Below are positions 43,487 to 53,329 of a stretch of DNA of 64,000 nt, one piece after another. This stretch comes from Buttiauxella agrestis (GTDB taxonomy: Bacteria; Pseudomonadota; Gammaproteobacteria; Enterobacterales; Enterobacteriaceae). Position numbers and translations under genes: made by a program. The stretch lies in contig NZ_UIGI01000001.1 of assembly GCF_900446255.1 (NCBI RefSeq), positions 3,312,763-3,376,762 on the forward strand. The letters are read 5' to 3'. Positions within the stretch are counted from its first letter, which is position 1. Every line of letters begins with the position of its first letter. The notes below the pieces were generated by a model. It was not told the DNA's origin. It did not search any database and saw only the letters and a list, made by a program, of their open reading frames with translations.

Positions 43487-44935
43487 ATGACACAGCCACA
43501 AAATATTCTGGTGCTTGGCGCAAGCGGCTATATCGGGCAACACCTTGTGCCGGAACTTACCGCCGCCGGGCATCATGTCACGGCGGCCGCAAGGCGCGTT
43601 GAGTGGCTGGAAAAACAACCCTGGCCGGGCGTTGACTGCCGCCACGTCGATTTACAGTGGCCGTCAACGCTACCTGCGCTTCTGGAAAACGTCGACACGC
43701 TTTATTATCTGGTGCACAGCATGGGCGACGGAGCCGATTTCGTGGCCCATGAACGCCAGACTGCCCTGAATTTGCGTGATGCGCTGCGTGCCCATCCGGT
43801 AAAACAGCTGATATTCCTCAGTTCTCTGCAAGCCGCTGAAGGTGATGGCGACTCCGAGCATTTACGCGCCCGCCAGCTAACGGCGGATATTCTGTGTGAT
43901 GCAGGCGTTCCCGTTACCGAAATTCGTGCCGGTATTATTGTTGGTGCCGGTTCCGCTGCCTTTGAGGTGATGCGCGACATGGTTTATAACTTGCCGGTGC
44001 TCACCCCCCCGCGCTGGGTGCGTTCGCGTACCACACCTATCGCACTGAAAAACCTGCTCTATTATCTGGTTGAATTGTTGAAACATCCTGCGCAGGAGAA
44101 CCGTGTTTTTGAAGCCGCCGGGCCTGACGTGCTGAGTTATCAGCAGCAGTTTGAACGGTTTATGGCAATAAGCGGTAAACGCCGCCCACTGATCCCCATC
44201 CCGCTACCAACGAGTTGGATCTCGGTGTGGTTTTTAAACATGATCACCTCGGTGCCGCCGACCATCGCCAAGGCACTAATTCAGGGATTAAAACACGATC
44301 TTCTGGCTGACGATCGCGAGTTACGCGCGCTGATCCCGCAACCCCTGCTCACCTTTGACGATGCCGTTCGCGCAACACTTGAAGATGAACACAAGCTGGC
44401 AAATTCGCAGGACTGGGGTTACGACGCTCAGGCGTACGCGCGCTGGCGTCCGGAATATGGCTTCTTCCCCAAACAGGCAGGTTGTACGTTAACGACCTCC
44501 GCTGAGCTGGCAGATTTGTGGCAAGTGGTGAATCAGATTGGCGGCAAAGAAGGGTATTTCTTCGGCAACATTCTGTGGCAAACCCGAGGATATATGGATT
44601 TGCTGGTCGGTCACAGACTGGCGAAAGGACGCCCGGAGCGGGAAATGCTGCAAGTTGGAGATCGGGTTGATAGTTGGAAAGTGATTATTGTCGAACCCGA
44701 AAAAGAGCTGACGCTATTGTTTGGCATGAAAGCCCCCGGACTTGGGCGGCTTTCTTTCACTTTGCGTGACCACGGCCCACATCGCACGCTGGATGTTCGC
44801 GCCTGGTGGCATCCGCATGGAACAGCAGGTTTGTTCTACTGGTTGGTGATGATCCCCGCGCATCTGTTCATTTTCCGTGGTATGGCCCGACGGATTTGCC
44901 AGATTTCCGAACAAATGTCACATAAAGTCCGTTAA
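43487..44935 (+). CDS. ybjT: YbjT, NAD(P)-binding SDR-like protein with DUF2867 tail
   Basis: The 482-aa protein (E. coli 476) opens with a Rossmann NAD(P) motif [11 protein letters not shown] (residues 9-19) typical of atypical short-chain dehydrogenases and ends with a DUF2867 domain and a hydrophobic helix ([16 protein letters not shown]). The substrate is unknown. GGAGGGTCAGGGAAG precedes the start. Its place after ltaE and before ybjS, another NAD-binding SDR, is conserved. Confidence 0.92.
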   Translation: MTQPQNILVLGASGYIGQHLVPELTAAGHHVTAAARRVEWLEKQPWPGVDCRHVDLQWPSTLPALLENVDTLYYLVHSMGDGADFVAHERQTALNLRDALRAHPVKQLIFLSSLQAAEGDGDSEHLRARQLTADILCDAGVPVTEIRAGIIVGAGSAAFEVMRDMVYNLPVLTPPRWVRSRTTPIALKNLLYYLVELLKHPAQENRVFEAAGPDVLSYQQQFERFMAISGKRRPLIPIPLPTSWISVWFLNMITSVPPTIAKALIQGLKHDLLADDRELRALIPQPLLTFDDAVRATLEDEHKLANSQDWGYDAQAYARWRPEYGFFPKQAGCTLTTSAELADLWQVVNQIGGKEGYFFGNILWQTRGYMDLLVGHRLAKGRPEREMLQVGDRVDSWKVIIVEPEKELTLLFGMKAPGLGRLSFTLRDHGPHRTLDVRAWWHPHGTAGLFYWLVMIPAHLFIFRGMARRICQISEQMSHKVR

Positions 44936-45027
44936 CTCATCCGAATCTTTGGCTTTCCCCATTGCAAGCGCTGCCATTTCACGGAAAAATGCGCAGCGTA
45001 AATCTCAATTACCATGAGTTGGTCGAC

Positions 45028-46038
45028 ATGAAGGTACTGGTAACGGGCGCCACCAGCGGTTTAGGCCGAAACGCGGTCGAATTTCTTCGCGCTAAGGGCA
45101 TCAGCGTACGGGCAACCGGGCGCAATGAAGCCATGGGCAAACTGCTGGAAAAAATGGGTGCCGAGTTCGTCCATGCCGACCTGACGGAACTGGTTTCCTC
45201 GCAGGCCAAAGTCATGCTGGCCGATGTTGACACGCTCTGGCATTGCTCAAGCTTTACTTCACCATGGGGAACGCAGGAAGCATTTGATCTCGCCAATGTT
45301 CGGGCAACTCGCCGCTTAGGTGAATGGGCAGTGGCGTGGGGCGTGCGCAACTTCGTGCATATTTCCTCACCTTCACTCTATTTTGATTATCACCATCATC
45401 GCAATATCAGCGAGGACTTCCGTCCGGTGCGCTTTGCCAACGAATTTGCCCGCAGCAAAGCCGCGAGCGAAGAAGTGATTCAACTGTTGGCACAATCGAA
45501 TCCACACACGCGCTTTACGATTCTGCGTCCGCAAAGTTTGTTCGGCCCACACGACAAAGTTTTCTTCCCACGTCTGGTACAGATGATGCGTCATTACGGC
45601 AGTGTGCTGTTGCCGCGCGGTGGTGATGCGATGGTCGATATGACTTATATCGAAAATGCCGTACATGCGATGTGGCTCGCAACTCAGTGCGAAACGCAGC
45701 CATCTGGGCGTGCCTATAACATCACTAACATGGAAGCTCGCCCGCTGCGGGTTATCGTGCAAAAGCTGATTGATGAATTAGACATTCAATGCAGGATCCG
45801 TTCGGTACCGTATCCGATGCTGGATATGATTGCCCGAAGCATGGAGCGTTTTGGCAGTAAATCAGCCAAAGAACCGGTGCTCACGCACTATGGCGTGTCG
45901 AAGCTTAATTTTGATTTAACGCTCGATACGACACGCGCTGAAACGGAATTAGGTTATCAGCCTGTTGTTACGCTTGATGAAGGTATCCGGCGTACCGCGC
46001 TCTGGCTGCGTGACCACGGTACGTTATTGCATCGCTAA
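45028..46038 (+). CDS. ybjS: YbjS, NAD-dependent epimerase/dehydratase family protein
   Basis: The 336-aa product matches E. coli YbjS (337 aa). It has an N-terminal Rossmann motif [14 protein letters not shown] and the extended-SDR fold; the natural substrate is unknown. The frame opens at 44962, but [11 protein letters not shown] at ATG 45028 is the family start. It is 92 nt after ybjT and its stop abuts the amiD stop on the other strand without a terminator between them. Confidence 0.92.
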   Translation: MKVLVTGATSGLGRNAVEFLRAKGISVRATGRNEAMGKLLEKMGAEFVHADLTELVSSQAKVMLADVDTLWHCSSFTSPWGTQEAFDLANVRATRRLGEWAVAWGVRNFVHISSPSLYFDYHHHRNISEDFRPVRFANEFARSKAASEEVIQLLAQSNPHTRFTILRPQSLFGPHDKVFFPRLVQMMRHYGSVLLPRGGDAMVDMTYIENAVHAMWLATQCETQPSGRAYNITNMEARPLRVIVQKLIDELDIQCRIRSVPYPMLDMIARSMERFGSKSAKEPVLTHYGVSKLNFDLTLDTTRAETELGYQPVVTLDEGIRRTALWLRDHGTLLHR

Positions 46039-46884
46039 TCAACCTTGCCCGTATTTTTCAAGTAGCGCTTCCGCTATTGCCTCAGTTTGCGCATCCGCAT
46101 CACCGGAATATTTGGTTGGGCGGAAGTGCATCTGGAAAGCCTGAATCACTCTCTTTTGCTGCTCCCACGACATTTCAGGCGTGACCTGATAACCGTAACG
46201 CGATAACAACTCAAGCAAACCTCGCCTGTCCACGGGTTGGTAAGGCCCACGACCATTCAGATAAAAGGCCACTCTGTTTGCATCCGGCCAGGCACCCACG
46301 CCCTGTTGCGCCAGTTGCTGCCATGGGAATAGCGGACCGGGGTCAACTTTACGTTGCGGAGCAATATCCGCATGAGCGACGACATTCTGCGGTTGGATTT
46401 GATAACGAGCGATGATCACTTTCGCCAGTTTCTCCAGCACCGAGATCTGCGGCGCATTGAAGGGGTAAAACAGTTTTACACGGCCCTGACGTGTGAAACC
46501 TTTATTCTCAAGCTCTATACCAATCGAGGTGTCATTAATCCGCGTCGCGCCACGCCAAAAACTCACTCCTGCATGCCACGCCAATTCACTCTCAGGCACT
46601 AATTGCCAGATAACAGGCTTGCCGCCGGATACCGGGGGGGTATCAGGAATGAGATAATGTGAACTGACATTTTGTTCAGTCAAAGTGGTTAGCGAACCGG
46701 CAAAGTCATCGGCGGTGTAGTGAATAACCAACACTTTTACCCGTGGATAGGCATTCCTCGCGGTGCGGCTGGTATCGACTTTAAAATCGCCTTTATCAAC
46801 GACGGTTTTTTCAGCAACTTCAGGCTTGCTGGCGCATCCCGCCAGCAAAGCTACAAAAATGATCAGGCTAATTCGCCACTGCAT
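46039..46884 (-). CDS. amiD: N-acetylmuramoyl-L-alanine amidase AmiD (lipoprotein)
   Basis: AmiD is an outer-membrane lipoprotein zinc amidase that cuts peptides from murein and anhydro-murein. The 281-aa precursor (E. coli 276) has a lipobox LLAGC with C17 as the lipidated residue, an amidase_2 domain with zinc His residues (VIHYTAD, the AWHAG segment and VVAHADIAPQRKVDPG), and a C-terminal peptidoglycan-binding domain (about residues 200-275). It is convergent with ybjS. Confidence 0.95.
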   Translation of the reverse strand: MQWRISLIIFVALLAGCASKPEVAEKTVVDKGDFKVDTSRTARNAYPRVKVLVIHYTADDFAGSLTTLTEQNVSSHYLIPDTPPVSGGKPVIWQLVPESELAWHAGVSFWRGATRINDTSIGIELENKGFTRQGRVKLFYPFNAPQISVLEKLAKVIIARYQIQPQNVVAHADIAPQRKVDPGPLFPWQQLAQQGVGAWPDANRVAFYLNGRGPYQPVDRRGLLELLSRYGYQVTPEMSWEQQKRVIQAFQMHFRPTKYSGDADAQTEAIAEALLEKYGQG

Positions 46885-46920
46885 TCGCTTCCCTCTCTCT
46901 TTTTTGAATCAACAAATTAA

Positions 46921-47043
46921 ACCCTAAATAATTCGAGCGGCATCGCGGCGGCAAGTAAACGAATCCCGATGAGCTTAGTAAACTAAGTGATTCGGGTGAG
47001 TTCGCGCAGCCAACAAAGAGGCAGCTCGAAGTATGACGGGTTT
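46921..47043. repeat. ERIC (intergenic repeat unit) element
   Basis: This about 123-bp stretch carries the ERIC hallmark: a central inverted repeat CGAATCCCGATGAGCTTAG ... CTAAGTGATTCGGGTGAG (compare ERIC GTGAATCCCCAGGAGCTTAC ... GTAAGTGACTGGGGTGAG), with outer arms AATTCGAGC near 46930 and GCTCGAAGT near 47025. ERIC elements are non-autonomous palindromic repeats scattered in enterobacterial intergenic regions. This copy lies between divergent amiD and ybjP, about 55 bp before the ybjP start, where it is probably transcribed. Confidence 0.85.
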
Positions 47044-47097
47044 TGACAGCGATACGCTATGCTAAGTGAGTCCTCCTGAGAAAATAAGGAAATAAAA

Positions 47098-47625
47098 ATG
47101 CGCAGCTCAGTTTTGGTTCTTCTTCCGTGCGCTCTGCTCCTCACGGCCTGCACCACTCCCGTTACTCCCGCTTTTAAAGATATTGGCACCCGCAGCGGCC
47201 CTTGTATTGAGGGCGGCCCGGATAGCGTGGCACAGAAATTTTACGATTATCAATTAAGCCATAAAACCCAGGGCAGCAGCGCCATTACCGGCTTACGTCC
47301 TTATATGAGCGATTCTCTGGCGCAGCAAATGCAAAAAGCCAGCGCTTCGCCAAACGCGCAGAATGAATTTATGCGCAGCAATATGTTTACCAGCAACGCA
47401 GATGGCGCAGACACCGCCGAAGTGGCTTCTGCTTCAACCATTCCCAACACCGATGCACGTAATATTCCGTTGCGTGTGAAGTTGACCAAAGGCAGTCAAA
47501 GCTGGAGCGATGAAGTGTTGATGATTCGTGAGGGTCAGTGCTGGGCAGTGGATGACGTGCGCTATTTAGGCGAAAACAGCCATGCACCGTCAGGCAGCCT
47601 GCGTCAGGCAATAGAAACCAACTGA
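47098..47625 (+). CDS. ybjP: YbjP lipoprotein of unknown function
   Basis: The 175-aa protein matches E. coli YbjP (171 aa). It has a lipoprotein signal peptide with lipobox LLTAC (C18) followed by TTP, and then a DUF3828-like domain containing STIPNTDARNIPLRVKL and EVLMIREGQCWAVDDVRYLG. The residue after the Cys is Thr, not Asp, which suggests sorting to the outer membrane. A purine-rich AATAAGGAAAT precedes the ATG. The function is not known. Confidence 0.9.
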   Translation: MRSSVLVLLPCALLLTACTTPVTPAFKDIGTRSGPCIEGGPDSVAQKFYDYQLSHKTQGSSAITGLRPYMSDSLAQQMQKASASPNAQNEFMRSNMFTSNADGADTAEVASASTIPNTDARNIPLRVKLTKGSQSWSDEVLMIREGQCWAVDDVRYLGENSHAPSGSLRQAIETN

Positions 47626-47649
47626 CAACTGTACAACATTCATACAATC

Positions 47650-47730
47650 GGCGGGGTGAAATTCATAACCCATGTAAATAGTCTGGAGTTTTGACATAAC
47701 TCCGACATTTATTCTTACCTTCACCCCGCC
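47650..47730. repeat. 81-bp imperfect palindromic element between ybjP and artP
   Basis: The outer arms GGCGGGGTGAA (47650-47660) and TTCACCCCGCC (47720-47730) are exact reverse complements, and an inner pair GGAGTT (47685-47690) / AACTCC (47698-47703) is nested between them. The sequence joining outer and inner arms is partly complementary too, so the whole can fold as one long hairpin. It starts 24 nt after the ybjP stop. It may be a terminator-like structure or a small mobile repeat. Confidence 0.6.
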
Positions 47731-47792
47731 CCGCTATATTGTGCTACCTTTAATGCATGTGAGTAGTTATTTTTAGGTTTTAACGCACAAAG

Positions 47793-47810
47793 ATTGCATA
47801 ACTATTCTGT
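47793..47810 (+). promoter_or_regulatory. Possible ARG box before artP
   Basis: ATTGCATAACTATTCTGT matches the conserved ARG-box positions at 8 of 10. I found no clear partner box at 3-bp spacing. The artPIQM operon is weakly arginine-regulated in E. coli. Confidence 0.35.
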
Positions 47811-47854
47811 TAAAGGTACCCTTTGCGGCTTCAATTGCTATTCAACTTATGCGC

Positions 47855-48583
47855 ATGAGTATTCAACTAAACGGCATTAATTGTTTTTACGGCGCACACC
47901 AGGCGCTGTTCGATATCACCCTTAGTTGCCCACAGGGCGAAACGCTGGTGCTGCTTGGTCCAAGCGGCGCAGGTAAAAGCTCGCTTCTGCGCGTACTCAA
48001 TCTGCTTGAGATGCCGCGCTCCGGGCAACTCACCATTGCGGATAACCATTTTGACTTTGCAAAAGCGCCTGGCGATAAAGCCATTCGTGAATTGCGTCGC
48101 AATGTTGGCATGGTGTTCCAGCAATATAATCTTTGGCCTCATCTCACTGTGCTGCAAAACCTGATGGAAGCGCCTTGTCGCGTTCTGGGGATCAGCAAAG
48201 ATGAAGCGCGTCAGCGTGCCGACAAACTGCTTGAGCGTTTACGCCTGAAACCGTATATGGACCGCTATCCGCTGCACCTTTCCGGTGGCCAGCAGCAGCG
48301 TGTCGCGATTGCACGTGCCTTGATGATGGAACCGCAGATCCTGCTGTTCGATGAACCCACCGCAGCACTGGATCCGGAAATCACCGCGCAGATCGTCAGC
48401 ATCATTCGTGAGTTGGCAGAAACCAACATCACTCAGGTCATCGTGACCCACGAAGTGGAAGTTGCGCGTAAAACCGCAAGCCGTGTGGTTTACATGGAAA
48501 ATGGCCACATCGTCGAGCAAGGTGATGCGAGTTGCTTCGCAAAACCACAGACCGAAGCGTTTAAATTCTATCTGTCACACTGA
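47855..48583 (+). CDS. artP: Arginine ABC transporter ATP-binding protein ArtP
   Basis: ArtP powers the ArtPQM arginine importer, which uses ArtJ and probably ArtI as periplasmic binding proteins. The 242-aa protein equals the E. coli length, with Walker [10 protein letters not shown] (about residue 35), signature LSGGQQQRV and Walker [13 protein letters not shown]. Two ATGs are close (47849 and 47855); the second gives [13 protein letters not shown] as in E. coli. It is the first gene of artPIQM; artI starts 19 nt after its stop. Confidence 0.97.
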   Translation: MSIQLNGINCFYGAHQALFDITLSCPQGETLVLLGPSGAGKSSLLRVLNLLEMPRSGQLTIADNHFDFAKAPGDKAIRELRRNVGMVFQQYNLWPHLTVLQNLMEAPCRVLGISKDEARQRADKLLERLRLKPYMDRYPLHLSGGQQQRVAIARALMMEPQILLFDEPTAALDPEITAQIVSIIRELAETNITQVIVTHEVEVARKTASRVVYMENGHIVEQGDASCFAKPQTEAFKFYLSH

Positions 48584-48602
48584 TGTATCCGGGAAAATAA
48601 CC

Positions 48603-49334
48603 ATGAAAAAAGTTCTGCTTGCCACATTATTAGCCAGCCTGAGCCTTTCCGCGTCGGCTGCACAAACTATTCGTTTTGCTATGGAAGCGTCTTACCCTCC
48701 GTTTGAATCGATGGATGCCAGCAACAAGATTGTTGGTTTTGATGTCGATTTAGCCAATGCGTTGTGTAAAGAGATCGATGCAACCTGTACTTTCAGCAAT
48801 CAAGCATTTGATAGTCTGATCCCAAGTTTGAAATTCCGCCGTATCGACGCGGTAATCTCAGGCATGGACATCACCCCTGAGCGTGAAAAACAGGTACTTT
48901 TCAGCAGCCCATACTATGAAAACTCTGCGCTGTTTGTCGGCCAGAAAGGCAAAATTGCTGATATCAGTGCGCTGAAAGGCAAAAAAGTGGGTATGCAGAA
49001 CGGCTCCACGCACCAGAAATTTATCATGGATAAACATCCAGAAATCACCACCGTTCCTTACGACAGCTACATGAATGCCAAGCTGGATATGGAAAGTGGC
49101 CGTATTGACGCGGTATTTGGTGACACTGCTGTCGTTACCGAATGGCTGAAAGCCGATCCTAAACTGGCCGCCATTGGCGATAAAGTTACCGATAAAGACT
49201 ACTTCGGTACAGGCCTGGGCATCGCTGTTCGTCAGGGCAACACTGACCTGCAGGCGAAGTTCAACACTGCACTTGAGAAAGTGAAGCAAGATGGTACCTA
49301 CAAAACCATCTACGAAAAATGGTTCCAGAAGTAA
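48603..49334 (+). CDS. artI: Periplasmic binding protein ArtI
   Basis: ArtI is a solute-binding protein of the polar amino-acid family in the arginine transporter; its ligand is less certain than that of ArtJ. The 243-aa precursor has a signal peptide (MKKVLLATLLASLSLSASAA, cut before QTIRFAMEASYPPFES). It is clearly a paralogue of ArtJ encoded 1.5 kb downstream: both share FDVDLA/FDIDLA, FDSLIPSLKFR and YFGTGLGIAVR. Confidence 0.95.
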   Translation: MKKVLLATLLASLSLSASAAQTIRFAMEASYPPFESMDASNKIVGFDVDLANALCKEIDATCTFSNQAFDSLIPSLKFRRIDAVISGMDITPEREKQVLFSSPYYENSALFVGQKGKIADISALKGKKVGMQNGSTHQKFIMDKHPEITTVPYDSYMNAKLDMESGRIDAVFGDTAVVTEWLKADPKLAAIGDKVTDKDYFGTGLGIAVRQGNTDLQAKFNTALEKVKQDGTYKTIYEKWFQK

Positions 49335-49339
49335 TCTGA

Positions 49340-50056
49340 ATGAACGAAATGTTTACTTTAGCAAGCGCCGCCGGGATGACCGTCGGCCTTGCCGTTTGTG
49401 CGCTAATCATCGGCCTGGCTCTGGCGATGATTTTTGCCGTATGGGAGTCTGCAAAATGGCGTCCGATAGCCTGGCTGGGTTCAGCTTGGGTGACGGTGCT
49501 GCGCGGCTTACCTGAAATTCTGGTGGTGCTGTTTATTTATTTCGGCTCCTCACAGTTACTGCTTATCCTCTCAGATGGCTTCACGCTCAATCTCGGTTTT
49601 GCGCAGATCCCCATCCAATTACAGATCGAGAATTTCGATGTCAGTCCGTTCTTGTGCGGCGTCATTGCACTCTCCCTGCTCTACTCGGCTTATGCTTCGC
49701 AAACTTTGCGCGGCGCACTCAAAGCCGTACCTATTGGACAATGGGAGTCCGGCCAGGCATTAGGTTTATCGAAAGCAGCGATTTTCTTCCGTCTGGTGAT
49801 GCCGCAAATGTGGCGCCATGCGCTGCCAGGTTTAGGCAACCAGTGGTTAGTTTTGCTTAAAGATACCGCGCTGGTTTCGCTGATAAGCGTCAATGATTTG
49901 ATGTTACAAACCAAGAGTATCGCCACCCGTACCCAAGAGCCATTTACCTGGTATGTGGTCGCTGCCGCGATCTACCTCGTGATCACCCTCATCAGCCAGT
50001 ACGTTCTCAAACGTATTGACCAGAGAGCGACTCGTTTTGAACGGAGACCCGGCTGA
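49340..50056 (+). CDS. artQ: Arginine ABC transporter permease ArtQ
   Basis: ArtQ is one of the two integral membrane subunits of the arginine importer. The 238-aa protein (E. coli 238) has about five membrane helices and the permease EAA loop [20 protein letters not shown] that contacts ArtP. It starts 5 nt after artI, and its stop overlaps the artM start by 1 nt (TGATG). Confidence 0.96.
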   Translation: MNEMFTLASAAGMTVGLAVCALIIGLALAMIFAVWESAKWRPIAWLGSAWVTVLRGLPEILVVLFIYFGSSQLLLILSDGFTLNLGFAQIPIQLQIENFDVSPFLCGVIALSLLYSAYASQTLRGALKAVPIGQWESGQALGLSKAAIFFRLVMPQMWRHALPGLGNQWLVLLKDTALVSLISVNDLMLQTKSIATRTQEPFTWYVVAAAIYLVITLISQYVLKRIDQRATRFERRPG

Positions 50057-50724
50057 TGCTTGAGTATTTACCGGAGCTGTTTAAAGGCCTGCATACCAGC
50101 CTGACTCTGACCGTAGCGTCAATCGTGGTCGCGTTGATTTTATCGCTGTTTTTCACCATCGTTTTGACGCTGAAAACACCGGTATTGGTTCATATTGTAC
50201 GTGTCTACATCACCCTGTTTACTGGTACGCCTTTGCTGGTGCAAATCTTCCTGATTTACTACGGCCCAGGTCAATTCCCGTCGATTCAAAATTACCCGGT
50301 GTTGTGGCATCTGCTTTCTGAGCCATGGCTGTGCGCGTTGATTGCCCTTTCGTTGAACAGTGCGGCTTACACCACACAACTGTTTTACGGCGCGATTCGC
50401 GCGATTCCTGAGGGGCAGTGGCAATCGTGTGGCGCATTGGGGATGAGCAAAAAAGATACACTCGCCATTTTGCTTCCTTATGCATTTAAACGCGCACTGT
50501 CGTCGTACTCGAACGAAGTGGTTCTGGTGTTTAAAAGCACTTCTCTGGCGTACACCATTACGCTGATGGAAGTGATGGGCCACGGGCAGTTGCTGTATGG
50601 ACGGACTTACGATGTGATGGTGTTCGGTGCAGCAGGCCTGGTTTATCTGGTCGTGAACGGTTTACTGACGCTCATAATGCGTGTGGTAGAACGTCGCGCG
50701 CTGGCATTTGAACGTCGAAATTAA
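50056..50724 (+). CDS. artM: Arginine ABC transporter permease ArtM
   Basis: ArtM is the second permease subunit. The 222-aa protein (E. coli 222) has about five helices and the EAA loop IRAIPEGQWQSCGALGMSK. It overlaps artQ by 1 nt and is the last gene of artPIQM, followed by a strong terminator before artJ. Confidence 0.96.
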   Translation: MLEYLPELFKGLHTSLTLTVASIVVALILSLFFTIVLTLKTPVLVHIVRVYITLFTGTPLLVQIFLIYYGPGQFPSIQNYPVLWHLLSEPWLCALIALSLNSAAYTTQLFYGAIRAIPEGQWQSCGALGMSKKDTLAILLPYAFKRALSSYSNEVVLVFKSTSLAYTITLMEVMGHGQLLYGRTYDVMVFGAAGLVYLVVNGLLTLIMRVVERRALAFERRN

Positions 50725-50744
50725 ACGATTGCGAATCATAGAAA

Positions 50745-50772
50745 ACGGCGGGGAATTTCCCCGCCTTTTTTA
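50745..50772 (+). terminator. Terminator after artPIQM
   Basis: GGCGGGG and CCCCGCC pair around AATTT and are followed by six T. It separates artPIQM from the independently transcribed artJ. Confidence 0.88.
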
Positions 50773-50780
50773 TATCCTGA

Positions 50781-50831
50781 TTAATATAATTATACATTTA
50801 ATTTGCATATAAATTCATTTACTGGCATGAT
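50781..50831 (+). promoter_or_regulatory. artJ promoter with two ARG boxes (ArgR)
   Basis: Two 18-bp ARG boxes lie 3 bp apart: 50802-50819 (TTTGCATATAAATTCATT, 9 of 10 conserved positions) and 50781-50798 (weaker, 6 of 10). A -35-like TTGCAT (50804-50809) inside the stronger box and a -10-like CATGAT (50826-50831) with 16-bp spacing place the operator over the promoter. ArgR repression of artJ is established in E. coli. Confidence 0.65.
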
Positions 50832-50888
50832 TTTTTGACACCGGGAAACGGTGAATACAATAAAACACGACAGACGGGAGCTACACAC

Positions 50889-51620
50889 ATGAAGAAGTTT
50901 ATTTTGGCCGCACTGTTCGCTACAGCCGCATTCAACGTGGCTGCGGCCGACAAAATCAACTTTGGTTCTTCGGCAACTTATCCGCCATTTGAATCGCTGG
51001 ATGCCAATAATCAGATTGTCGGCTTTGATATCGACCTGGCAAAAGCTTTATGCAAACAAATGCAAGCTGAATGCACATTCACTAACCATGCATTTGACAG
51101 CCTGATCCCGTCGCTTAAATTCCGTAAATACGATGCCGTCATTTCCGGCATGGATATTACCCCTGAACGTAGCAAACAAGTTTCCTTCACTGCACCGTAC
51201 TATGCCAACTCAGCGGTGGTGATTGCCAAAAAAGGGGCGTTTAAGTCTTTTGACGAACTGAAAGGCAAACGTATCGGCATGGAAAACGGCACCACGCATC
51301 AGAAATATCTCCAGGATAAACACCCGGAAATTAAAACCGTTTCTTATGATAGCTACCAGAATGCGATTATCGACCTGAAAAATGGCCGTATTGATGGCGT
51401 ATTTGGCGACACGGCGGTCGTGAACGAATGGTTGAAAACCAACCCGCAGTTAGGGACGGTGGGCGAGCACGTGACTGATGCAGAATACTTCGGTACCGGG
51501 CTGGGTATTGCGGTGCGTCCTGATAATCAGGCGTTGCTGGCCAAACTGAATACCGCGCTGGCTGCAATCAAAGCTGACGGGACGTATAAGAAAATCAGCG
51601 ACCAGTGGTTCCCGCAGTAA
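50889..51620 (+). CDS. artJ: Arginine-binding periplasmic protein ArtJ
   Basis: ArtJ is the high-affinity L-arginine receptor for ArtPQM. The 243-aa precursor equals the E. coli length, with a signal peptide (MKKFILAALFATAAFNVAAA, cut before DKINFGSSATYPPFES). The frame opens at 50835 but ATG 50889, preceded by GGGAGCTAC, is the family start. It has its own ARG-box promoter and no partner genes in its transcript. Confidence 0.96.
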   Translation: MKKFILAALFATAAFNVAAADKINFGSSATYPPFESLDANNQIVGFDIDLAKALCKQMQAECTFTNHAFDSLIPSLKFRKYDAVISGMDITPERSKQVSFTAPYYANSAVVIAKKGAFKSFDELKGKRIGMENGTTHQKYLQDKHPEIKTVSYDSYQNAIIDLKNGRIDGVFGDTAVVNEWLKTNPQLGTVGEHVTDAEYFGTGLGIAVRPDNQALLAKLNTALAAIKADGTYKKISDQWFPQ

Positions 51621-51627
51621 TTATTGC

Positions 51628-51662
51628 CCTCACCCTACCCTCTCCCTGTTAGGGTGAGGGGA
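51628..51662. repeat. Hairpin of the CCCTCACCCTA type between artJ and rlmC
   Basis: CCCTCACCCTA (51628-51638) and TAGGGTGAGGG (51651-51661) form a GC-rich hairpin with CCCTCTCCCTGT in the loop, between two convergent genes. CCCTCACCC...GGGTGAGGG units of this sort recur in many enterobacterial intergenic regions. Here it can serve as a bidirectional transcription stop, although no U-run is present. Confidence 0.6.
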
Positions 51663-51665
51663 AAA

Positions 51666-52793
51666 CTAACCGCGCACCAACAACGCCAACACCTCGTAAT
51701 GTGCCGTATGCGGGAACATATCAAACAGCTGTACTCTTTCAACCCGATATTCCGCCAGCGAAGCAATATCCTGCGCCATCGTCTGCGCATTACAACTTGA
51801 ATAGATGATGTATTTCGGAGCCATGTTGTTCAGGAAATAACACAGCGCCTGGCCGATGCCACGTCTTGGCGGATTCACTAAAACCAGGTCAGGAATATCT
51901 TCCTGCTCAGTTGCAAATTTCGTGGAATCCAGCGCCTGGAAGTGAATATCGGTTAAGCCGAGTTTTTCGGCTGATTGGCGAGCGCAGGCAATCGCTTCTG
52001 GGGCAATTTCAATTCCAGTCAGTTTCATATCCGGTGTGGCGCAGTGCAGCCCAAAGCCGCCAACGCCACAGAATAAATCCCACATATGTTTGACGGGCAA
52101 TTCTCGCACCCACTCGCGGGCGGTGGCATACAACGACGCTGCAACCGTTGGGTTGGTCTGGAAGAAACTTTGCGGGCGGATATATAACGGCACGTCGTTA
52201 AAATTTTCTTCAAGCCATTGTTGGTCGGTGAACGGAATCTCCTGCTCGCCTTCCATAATCGCCATATGCACTGGCTGGATGTTGGCGGAAATCACTTTAA
52301 GCTGTGGGAGTTGTTGCTGCAACCACGGCAGCGCCACACGCAGTTGCTCAATTTTTGCATCGGAACGCAGTACAAAACGCAGCATCATACCGCCATCTAA
52401 CTGGCTTTCCGTCAGCAACAGATATTTCAGTTCGCCACGTTTACGCGCCACGTTATAGGGCGTCAAACCCGCACGAGCAATAAAAGGTTTCAGTACGGCA
52501 AAAACCGCCTGGAAAGAAGCAGGATAAAGCGGGCATTCGGTTAAATCTTCAGGCGTCCCATCGCGGTGCAGCATGCCGAGCAATGGCTTTTCTACGCTGC
52601 CGCTGACCACCATTTTAGCTTTATTACGAAAAGCGTGTTCAGGGCCACTGATTGGCGCGCGCCAGTCTTGCACCGCAACTCCCTCCAGTAATTGCTGAAG
52701 TTCGTTCATTTTGGCGGTGAGCTGTTCAGAAATCGGCTGTTCAATCCACTGACAAGAACGGCAACGATTAGCCTGGTATAGCGCGCAATGCAT
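51666..52793 (-). CDS. rlmC: 23S rRNA (uracil-747-C5)-methyltransferase RlmC
   Basis: RlmC (RumB) methylates U747 of 23S rRNA with SAM. From ATG 52793 it is 375 aa, the E. coli length. It has an N-terminal iron-sulfur Cys group ([14 protein letters not shown]), the SAM-binding [14 protein letters not shown], the motif NPPRRGIG, and the catalytic Cys in YSSCNAQT. The frame opens nine codons upstream, but MHCALYQ aligns with the E. coli start and has CAGGA before it. It lies downstream of ybjO on the same strand. Confidence 0.96.
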   Translation of the reverse strand: MHCALYQANRCRSCQWIEQPISEQLTAKMNELQQLLEGVAVQDWRAPISGPEHAFRNKAKMVVSGSVEKPLLGMLHRDGTPEDLTECPLYPASFQAVFAVLKPFIARAGLTPYNVARKRGELKYLLLTESQLDGGMMLRFVLRSDAKIEQLRVALPWLQQQLPQLKVISANIQPVHMAIMEGEQEIPFTDQQWLEENFNDVPLYIRPQSFFQTNPTVAASLYATAREWVRELPVKHMWDLFCGVGGFGLHCATPDMKLTGIEIAPEAIACARQSAEKLGLTDIHFQALDSTKFATEQEDIPDLVLVNPPRRGIGQALCYFLNNMAPKYIIYSSCNAQTMAQDIASLAEYRVERVQLFDMFPHTAHYEVLALLVRG

Positions 52794-52832
52794 AATTAAA
52801 TCCTGAAGGGCGCAGAGCAAAACACTACGCGG

Positions 52833-53322
52833 TTATTGAAGTTTGAAAAAAAGCCGACTGCGCGAAGGGGCAAACAGCAGGAACAACACCAGTAAATCGG
52901 GGAGTTTCTGCATCATTAACGAGCGGAATATCTCACGTTTCGACTCGCCGGGAATACTAAAAAGTTCGGGATAACCCCAACCCAGCGACGCCGCCCATAA
53001 ATATGAGACCGCAATAACCTGCGTGGCAAGGAATACCCAGCGCCCCCAGTTGCGCCCTTTCATGATGACAAACGCACAACGTAACTCGATGCAAAGCATC
53101 ACCAGGCTGCCAAGGAAAATCAGCGTCAGGCTCCAGGTTTGCACACTGCGATGAACAAAATCAATCACTCCACGCAACCCGAGCATGTTGAACAGCAACA
53201 TAAGATCGAGCATCCGCGTAGTAAGAATAGCGATTCCCGCCACCAGAACGAGTGTGGGGGCATTCAATTTGGCTTGAGTTTGACTTCGTTTCCTGAAAAT
53301 TTCCGCAAACCTCGTGTTCCAT
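52833..53322 (-). CDS. ybjO: YbjO, inner-membrane protein with an apparent N-terminal frameshift
   Basis: The body matches E. coli YbjO (DUF2593, 162 aa): about four hydrophobic segments and family stretches SVQTWSLTLIFLGSL and WAASLGWGYPELFSIPGES. The body frame has no ATG start; its first possible start is GTG at 53351, inside the terminator-like hairpin after potI. An ATG at 53322 reads MEHEVCG, which lines up with E. coli MEDETLG, but it is in another frame from the body. Removing one base in GGAAATTTTC (53295-53304) joins the two and gives MEHEVCGIFRKRSQTQAKLN, colinear with E. coli. So a one-base insertion, in the genome or in the read, is likely. Function unknown; neighbours are potI and rlmC. 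Confidence 0.75.
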
Positions 53323-53329
53323 ACGTCAC

